Shown here: piece after piece, positions 56,936 through 64,000 of the stretch
Layout of the letters: each line of letters starts with the position of its first letter
Numbering within the stretch: position 1 is the stretch's first letter
Assembly: GCA_002189035.1 (NCBI GenBank)
Contig: NEEC01000021.1
Coordinates: 1-64,000 of the forward strand
Reading direction: 5' to 3'
Source of the DNA: Utricularia gibba
Lineage: Eukaryota; Streptophyta; Magnoliopsida; Lamiales; Lentibulariaceae
Length of the DNA: 64,000 nucleotides
Made by a program: the position numbers and the translations under genes
The notes under the pieces: generated by a model
The model's database searches: none
What the model was told of the DNA's origin: nothing
The model's input: the letters and a program-made list of their open reading frames with translations, nothing else

Positions 56936-58880
56936 ATAGTTGACTCAATTTCATTGATATTTGGATTGATTCAATTACGTTCTGGGGACGAAAAGAGTCC
57001 CGTAGTTCCCACGAGGTGGAGATGACAATAATTACTAACTCTTGATTCGGTCTTGTCGCTAGTTTAACAATTTGGTTCTTATGTTCTTCGATTTATTCAG
57101 AAAAATAAAAACGATCCTAATCCTGCTTCATCTTAATTGTGATTTGAACAAGTAAAAGTTCTGTTAGATTTCAAGTGTTTTCAGAATCTTCTTCTATCCG
57201 AAGAAGTGATTGATCGTGTATGTATACCGAATAACCACTCTGTAGTTCCCTGTTCGGAAAGAAAACCAACTCATTTTTCTTTTTCCCAAGAAAAAAGTTT
57301 CTTTTTTCTTTTTTTGAGAGTGTTATAACCTATGAGTGTGTTTGGTAAAGAGGATAAAAGGGGATAGTTAAATAGGAAAAGAAAAATAGGATGTTTCGTA
57401 GGTAGGATAAATTATACTCATCCCATGAATATGGAATAAAATAATGAGAGATGAATGATTGGGATAAAATTATATTATCATATATCCACTCTTTATATAT
57501 CCTCTCTTATTCCTAGTATATTTATTCATGTACCAAGCACACTTTATGGGTAGTCTATGTGGACCTCCCCTCAACATAGGGACATATGTTGTCTAACTAC
57601 CAAATAAACTACATTATGGGAAAGTCAAACTTCCATTGAAGAAAGGGTTTTAATAAATCCAATCGATTGTTGGTAATTCAAGTAACGAATTCTAGCCAAA
57701 ATAAAGGATCTTTTGAATTCTACTTGAGAAGATTTGATTCAGATTCATTCACCACCCACAAATAACACATTACACCCTAATCATATTGGTCTCCAGGAGG
57801 AATATGTCCATTTGAAAGCTCTAGATTTTGAGTAAGTGTTTCCTGAATCTTCTTATATCAACATATGGACGAATATACAAGCATACATTTCATGCTTGTT
57901 TGAAATACGATCAATGACTTTTTTTTCTAGTATTTTTTTTATTGTAAAGGACTAGAATATTCTATGTTACTAACCTATCTAAAAATATCCTACATAAGAA
58001 ATTAAATGAAGTACCCTATATACAAAGTAAGGAAAAGTATCCAAAAAATAATGTACTATTTACAAGTTCGGGAAAATGGAGAATCACATTGACACATTAC
58101 TATGGAGATTCTGACCAAAAAATAATCATGATCCAAACAATGAAATCATAATCTGGTGAGACACCATTAAAGGCATCCTATTTATTATGCGAAAAAGTTT
58201 GCATACAGTGATAGGATTTCTGATTTTGAATGATTAAAGAAGTTTGTGCACAATATATATATTCTCTAATGAAGGTACCACAACTGAATTTCCTGTTAAA
58301 AATTGTGGTAATTTATAAGGGCAACAAAAATGTGAGAGCATATACTTTGGTTCTAAGGCATATAGAAATGTATATATATGAATTAAATGTATTATAAATT
58401 GAATATTAATTTTCATTAAACTCCTGTTGATTATAGCCATGTAGGGATGCATTTGAAATTTGTGATAGGAGTGATAGCCATGCATTTGAAATTTGATTAT
58501 ATATGAAATTGAAACGAAAGTGATAGCATTGAATGGAACACATATTTTTGGAAAATGACAAGGGAAAATTTTGGTTATCACATGTTCAAACTTGAATAAC
58601 AGTATTTTTCCTCTTGCTTGCAGTGTTGTGGGTTGTGAAAAACTGAAAATTTAGAAATATTTTCTTACTATTATTGCAAAGGATTATAGAATAGCTGATG
58701 ATGCTCAAAAATCAATTATAATTATATCATACCAAGGAAGTATTTTAATTCCTACAATTAAGTGTGTATTTCCAAAAGTCAAGATAGACATTCATATTGT
58801 TTTGTTTATGTAATCTAAATTAATTCCCACATGTTTGTTATTCTGTCATTTACTTATTAAAATATTTATAAAAAAATAAA
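56936..58880. other. No gene recognised
   Basis: Apart from the MITE at 57,334-57,544, only short frames are seen. Near 57,170 the sequence CAGAATCTTCTTCTATCCGA resembles the ycf2-like block at 55,235 and may be a second diverged copy. Confidence 0.35.
57334..57544. mobile_element. Small MITE
   Basis: 211 bp with ends GAGTGTGTTTGGTA and, in reverse complement, AAGTGTGCTTGGTA. TAT stands on both sides (57,331-57,333 and 57,545-57,547). The interior has GGATAAAAGGGGATAG-like stretches reminiscent of the Harbinger subterminal regions at 39,470 and 42,970. Assignment to that group is inference. Confidence 0.65.
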
Positions 58881-58886
58881 GTTTCA

Positions 58887-59880
58887 ATGATGTATATTGT
58901 GAGGAGATATATGTGGAGGATAGCTCTATCAACCACTAAAACACAATTCAGCAAGGTGATGGAGGCTTTAAAACGTGTGATATCAAAAGGGTTTTACTAC
59001 ATGACAAAGACATTGATCCATGTCATTTGTGAAATGATTTTTTTTTTTTTAGCATGCTTCAAATATGCATTGTTGGCCAGTAACAATTCAGAATCATAAA
59101 ATGCTGCATTAAACGAAGCACGTCACTTGGAATTGATCAAGATGTTTGATAAAATCAATGATAAATTTACTATCTGGTTTGTTAATCAACGAAAAGAATC
59201 AGAGAAATAATAATATTCGAAATGTCAATTGTGAATGACAATGGCTTTTTTAGGAAGATTGTGATCGTGAAAATTACAGACGGGTACTAGAAAAAGGGAA
59301 AGTGACAACGAAACTTGCAGCACACCAATATGATTGTTGTGAATGAGAAGTGATTAGTACGTTTAATGGTTTTTTACTTTATATAAAACATAAAATCATA
59401 GTATTTTGAAAATTTTGAATTGATGGAACAGGTATCACTCACAACCACACACGTCAACCTTTTCGTCATCAATCTGAAGTGTTTTCAAACTATATTAGTT
59501 TATGCTACGCCAAAGATATGCATGTAAAAGTGTATGATAGAGATATTTTTCATGTGCCAAGTGAGGAACATTGACCAAAAGTTGATAATTTGACAATGTT
59601 ATCTCTTATTTGGACAGAATGGAAACCTGGGGATCCATTAAAGAATCAACTTACAAAACATGTTAGATCTATCATGTATAAAAGTTGCAGCTAGATTGGT
59701 CATAACAGAAGGCCATGTTCTAAACCTTTTAAAATGAAAGTCTCTAAAAATGGAGAATAACACGAAAAAACTGTTGAAGCAACACATGAAGCTCGACAAA
59801 AATATGACCAATTTCCTAAATAGTCGAAATGTTGGTGAAAGATGAAAAAGAAGTAGATGAAAAGGGCAAAGTTTCATAAT
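58887..59880 (+). pseudogene. Second MULE transposase relic, C-terminal part
   Basis: Frames read MWRIALSTTKTQFSKVMEAL, then ACFKYALLASNNSESFNAAL, EARHLELIKMFDKIND and a basic stretch. This is the region after the catalytic core of MULE transposases (ESFN..I..AR..PI..M). Further on, VYDRDIFHVPSEEH and a decayed zinc knuckle IGHNRRPC. The SWIM finger is not recognisable. Heavily mutated and unrelated at close range to the MULE at 48-55 kb. Confidence 0.7.
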
Positions 59881-60466
59881 TCAATGAAGACAAGCATAGT
59901 GACTTAGTATGTTATTTTTAATTATTATGCATTACATTACAAAATGTATTCCAAGTCATATCAAAATTTTCTGATTGTATATATATCAATTATACTTTGT
60001 TGATGTGTTTCACGTTTTTCTAAGAAAATCATAGCAATAAATCAAGCATCAATATTATAGAAAGTATCCTTTGTAGTGTTTTGGTTCCAAAACGCAATTA
60101 CATACAAGTTTAATGGACGCATGACACTTAGTTGGTGCAACAAACATCATTCAATGATCAATGCATACTTGCTTATATCGAATGTGATACAATGAGTAAT
60201 TTTATTAAAAGATATATTTGATAATCAATTAAGTCATTTTTAAATGTTGATAAAAGTGTACAATTGATAAAATTAAGATAATATTATATTTTTGTATAAA
60301 TAATTGACAATGGATATTGTTAAATTAATAAAAGTGTATATATGTGGTGAAAACTGTACAAATTGATAAAAATAAAAAAAGATTACTGCTTTATGTAATT
60401 TCCCAATACCATAAATAGCAAGGAGTTCTTGGATGAGAGATTTAGTTGCCATCCTAAGTTGCTATT
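59881..60466. other. No gene recognised
   Basis: AT-rich DNA, no terminal repeats or domains seen. Confidence 0.4.
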
Positions 60467-60780
60467 GGCGCTGATACCATGTAAAACCAGCAATGAAGCA
60501 GCATTCTTTTGGGAAGAATGAATAGTGCAAATTGAAGTGATGGAGCTCCAGAGATGCTCCTTACAATGTATACTGTGTGTCTATGTATTTATACAATGGG
60601 TGTATTACTTGTGTCGTTAGATCTTCCTAAGCTTGTTTCAACATCTCTATTCCTTTAATGTGCCATCTTGTGGTCTTCGTTGCTGATCTGGCTGCTGATT
60701 TGGCTGAGATGTATGTCGTTTGCAAATTTGTAGTTTGAACCATTTGTAGGTTCTCCAATAAATCATACTGCAAATCACTG
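60467..60780 (-). repeat. Copia-type LTR with PBS remnant, probable
   Basis: GGCGCTGATACCA at 60,468-60,479 is the reverse complement of a copia initiator-Met tRNA primer site (TGGTATCAGCGCC). TGTAAAACC follows at once, as expected for an LTR terminus on the minus strand. The other end is not resolved; it lies before the start of copy B. Confidence 0.5.
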
Positions 60781-61083
60781 TGGGAGCACCACTAAATGAA
60801 GTAAGACATGTAGTTGCAGCTTGGAAAACAATTCAGGGAAAGGCTTCACAGGTACTGAATTAGGTGTATCAATTTTTATCAGCATCTCTGTTCATTTGCG
60901 CTCCCATTTTCATGACTTTCATCATGTTCATCCGATTCCAAGAATCTGAATCATTTGCTTGCATTTAGACATCAATGAACACATTACTTTCCCTTAAACT
61001 CTTCAAAATCTTCCGGTGGTTTCATATAGCTGCTCGGGAGTTTCGTTTGGTATACTTTTCACTATGAAAAGTGGTGCATAACA

Positions 61084-61317
61084 TTGCAAACAAAAGAAGA
61101 AACTTTGCATTACTATGTAAATCGAAGGTGGCAAACACTTAAGAAGTGTGAAATCCAAATCTTTCTTCATGAAGAACAAGCACATCAGATTTGTGGTGTA
61201 AAATATAAATTTAAGCTACAACGATCTAAAGCGGACACTTTCCCAGTTAAATATGTGGAAAATTATATGAATGACAAAGCAAGTAAATACTTTTTACCCC
61301 CACTGTTTGGAAATTAA
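61084..61317 (+). other. Open frame in copy B, unidentified
   Basis: 77 codons without a stop, reading HYYVNRRWQTLKKCEIQIFL then HEEQAHQICGVKYKFKLQRS. The matching part of copy A is frame-shifted by small indels. No family recognised. It could be a remnant of a captured gene or chance. Confidence 0.25.
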
Positions 61318-62934
61318 AGAAATGTTATCTCTAATCAAGTCTATTTATTCATATGCAAATTTGATCCCTACTATTCAATGAAAAGTGTGTAGTTAGTTTC
61401 TATTCTTATAATTGATCCTTATTGTTTGTCGTCTCGAAATGTGTTGATCTCCATGTTTTATCATATCAAATATGGTTAGCCCTAAATATTTTTTGTATAA
61501 AAGATTTTTGTTCTGAAGTGTTTGAATATAGTACATAATTAATCATCATTGTTTCAAAATCTTTACTATTTCATTATTTGAAAAAATGAAATATAGTCTT
61601 CAAATCAAAATAGGATAATGCATTCCCACTGTTTACTTTAATTTGCATGGTTTAAATAAATGATATATTTAGTCTGCTACTATTTGAATGGCACATTTAG
61701 TCTTCATTGTTTATAATAATGCTATATTTGATCCTCTTTGTTTTCAGTATGCCAATTTAATATTGTTTAATTGGTTATTAGATAAAAATAATATAGAAAG
61801 CCCGCAAGATCACAATTCACAAATGCATACATGCGGTACTTGTGCCTTTTATTTCAAAACTAACAACCGCAAGCATCATTCAATTCCAAATGACAATTGA
61901 ACTATGAGAAGAAAAACAATCAAAAGCATGTGTAACTAAGACAAAGGTGAAGAAACACAGACTCGAGGGAATTTGATAAATAAGTCGACCAAACCCTATA
62001 AATTTCTTATTTTTTCCTTTCAAAATGCAACATTTACACCCCTACATTTTCCCATGCCAATTTTCTTCCTATAACTTGGTGTTACGGAGAAGTATATGTG
62101 GTCTTTAATCCCAGCCATGTTCCACCCTCTCCATCCTTATTAGCAAGCATTTGCATAACCAAGAAATGTCTCTCTATTTGGTAATGCAACAATGGATACT
62201 TACGGCTGTTGTAGATCCGATACACTGGGGGTGGTATCAGAATGTCATTCCCCTATGAGCTGTGCCACCGGATACTTGATAGTGGTGTTTCTCCAATACA
62301 GGGAAATGCATCGAAATCAAGGAATATGGTTTTTTGGCTAAGAAAAGTATATTTAAAGAATATAGCGAAACAAAAATGTGTCATGCTCATATTGACAAGC
62401 ATACAATCAAGGAAAATAAAGAAAACAAATATTGGATTTTTTAATTAAAAAGAAGATAACACATATTTTTTAATAGTTTTAGCTTATAAAATTAATGTAT
62501 TTACTAATAAAATTATACATTTTAAATATGATTTTAGATATGTTTTTGAATTTACATTATTATTATTATAATAATAAAATTGATTAAGTCATCGATTTAG
62601 ACAATGTGTGGTTCTGATATCCTATTTAATGAGTTTTGTAGCAAGTTTTTTTTTTTTTTTATCAAACCACCATCAAATCTACATATAAAATAGGTGGCAT
62701 GCAGTACGAGGTAAGGGAAAATGGATAACTGCCAACAAGAAATGGGAAAAATTAAAAGAGAGAGAGAGAGAGAAAGAAACTTTTGTTACAAAACATAATA
62801 ACAACCGACAAAAAAGATATGGAAGAATAGATGACATAAACATGGAGTAAAAAGAAGATATTTTCTACACAAGATGATGGCATATTTGACCTAAAAATTT
62901 GAATTTTTGGTATTTTTGACCCATAACAAAATGA

Positions 62935-63699
62935 AGTCAAAACTTCTACCTCATGGAGATGGCCCTTTCCAAATTGTTGAGCGCGTGAATGATAATGCAT
63001 ACAAACTAGATTTACTAGGTGAGTATTCTGTTCATTCAAATTTCAATGTTGCTGATTTGTCTCTTTTCGACATGGATATAGATTCAGGGACGAATCCTCT
63101 TAAAGAAGGGGGGGATGATGAGCCCCAAGAAGATAATGAAGTGTATTTAAAGAATGATGAGGAGTTTGTCCAAGTGAATACATTAGAGACAAAGATGATT
63201 CCAACGGGACCAATGACTAGAAGCAAGAGAAAGATGCTTGAAGATACACTTAAGACTCTACTCAATACAATTGGAATCAAACATGGGCTTGAAGACATCC
63301 CATCAAAAGAACTCAACTACTTGAAGATGGATTTATCTTAGAGCATTGGGCTTGTTGTTTGGCCCAAGTAATGTTAGAGCCCAATCCTAGAGTATAAATA
63401 CTCTAAAATTGTACTCTTTAAGGACCTTTAGTCATTTTCATGTATGTTGTGAGGATTCTCCTCTTCTTTGAGTGCTTGTACACTCTTGACTTATCAAGCT
63501 TTGAGCTTGTGGCGTCTTAGGATTATCACTTCCAATCCCTCCTCTTTTCTGAAGTGTGGCTCCTAATTTTCTTTGTTTCGAAGTCTGGTTGCAAGAGATT
63601 CATTCTCTTGAGGGTAGACTTGGGTGGGATACTTTCTAAGCTTCAAAATCACCTCTTGTTCGTGGGTTGCTAATCTTTTTAGATTAGAGGGTCACATCA
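62935..63699 (+). mobile_element. 5'-truncated Ty3/gypsy 3' end
   Basis: From about 62,935 to 63,341 the frame has the integrase C-terminal GPY/F-like domain (KLLPHGDGPFQIVERVNDNA, YKLDLLGEYSVHSNF) and the linker TNPLKEGGDDEPQED, then GPMTRSKRKMLEDTLKTLLN and a stop. The LTR covers about 63,342-63,699, ending GGGTCACATCA, with TATAAATACTCT near 63,393. No TSD, as expected for a truncated copy; adjoining copy-B sequence has also been lost. Related fragments: 4,047-4,440, 8,485-9,700 and perhaps 720-1,110. Confidence 0.88.
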
Positions 63700-64000
63700 T
63701 ATAGTTTGACAAATTGGCATTCTTAATTCTTGAAATTTGTTAAATGCGTATATTTAACCCACACAATTTAAAAAATTGATATAATTAACTCATAAAGTTT
63801 ATCAAATTGGCATAATTAACCCATAGAGTTTGACATACATTTTTAAAAAATTGAATCATCTTCAATAGAAATATTAGTCGATAAGCATCATGTACTTTGA
63901 CCAATTTTTATCAGTCCCATCACTTGGCGTTTGACCAATTTGAAAGTCGTTTACGCAACTTGATACCTCGTCTACGATTAGCACCTATTGGAGGAACAAA

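Larger units (their letters stand above)
60813..64000. repeat. Long repeat, copy B
   Basis: Aligned with 13,624-15,193 and 26,042-27,106. The Athila-like element is absent: the site reads AAAGAATATAGCGAAAC (62,355-62,371). A gypsy 3' end (62,935-63,699) replaces about 300 bp of the tandem array. The window ends inside the repeat. Confidence 0.92.

Overview
This window is repeat-dense nuclear DNA from a flowering plant. It holds five classes of plant transposable element (Ty1/copia, Ty3/gypsy including an Athila-like element, hAT, PIF/Harbinger, MuDR/MULE), several MITEs, solo LTRs, and a decayed insertion of plastid DNA. That plastid piece carries accD, which grass plastomes have lost or reduced, so a non-grass angiosperm is more likely. 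I found no intact host gene, no rRNA or tRNA gene and no CRISPR. Nearly every long reading frame is transposon-derived and almost all are broken.

Layout. 0-7.8 kb: fragments of copia and gypsy elements in both orientations. 7.83-13.62 kb: a copia element with both LTRs, PBS and PPT, invaded by a gypsy fragment. 13.62-27.1 kb: copy A of a long repeat, split by a 10.84-kb Athila-like element (15,199-26,041, TSD AATAT) that itself holds a solo LTR (21,938-23,294, TSD GAAAG). 28.9-31.4 kb: a hAT element with an 8-bp TSD. 32.4-38.2 kb: a minus-strand copia element interrupted by another solo LTR. 38.27-44.47 kb: a nuclear plastid segment with accD, psaI, ycf4 and cemA remnants in plastid order and orientation, split by a PIF/Harbinger element (39,365-43,016, TSD TGA) that keeps a Myb-like ORF and a spliced transposase gene. 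44.5-45.1 kb: a direct duplication, one copy hit by a MITE. About 48.1-54.9 kb: a MULE with long TIRs, a mudrA-type gene and a Ulp1-type protease gene, interrupted by a MITE and a solo LTR. 55.76-56.94 kb: a second solo LTR of the same family in opposite orientation. 58.9-59.9 kb: another MULE transposase relic. 60.8-64.0 kb: copy B of the long repeat, lacking the Athila-like element and invaded by a gypsy 3' end.

The nesting gives relative dates. The A/B repeat predates the Athila-like insertion, which predates the GAAAG solo LTR. The plastid DNA predates the Harbinger insertion. The MULE predates the MITE in its protease exon and the LTR in its right TIR. The copia element at 32-38 kb predates the LTR in its gag. 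Empty sites inside the window confirm two insertions: copy B at 62,359-62,363 and the first unit of the duplication near 44.6 kb. The least expected features are the collinear plastid gene cluster, a 10-bp palindrome (CTTGCGCAAG) scattered through the Athila-like element, and hairpins plus a 117-bp minisatellite inside the Harbinger element.
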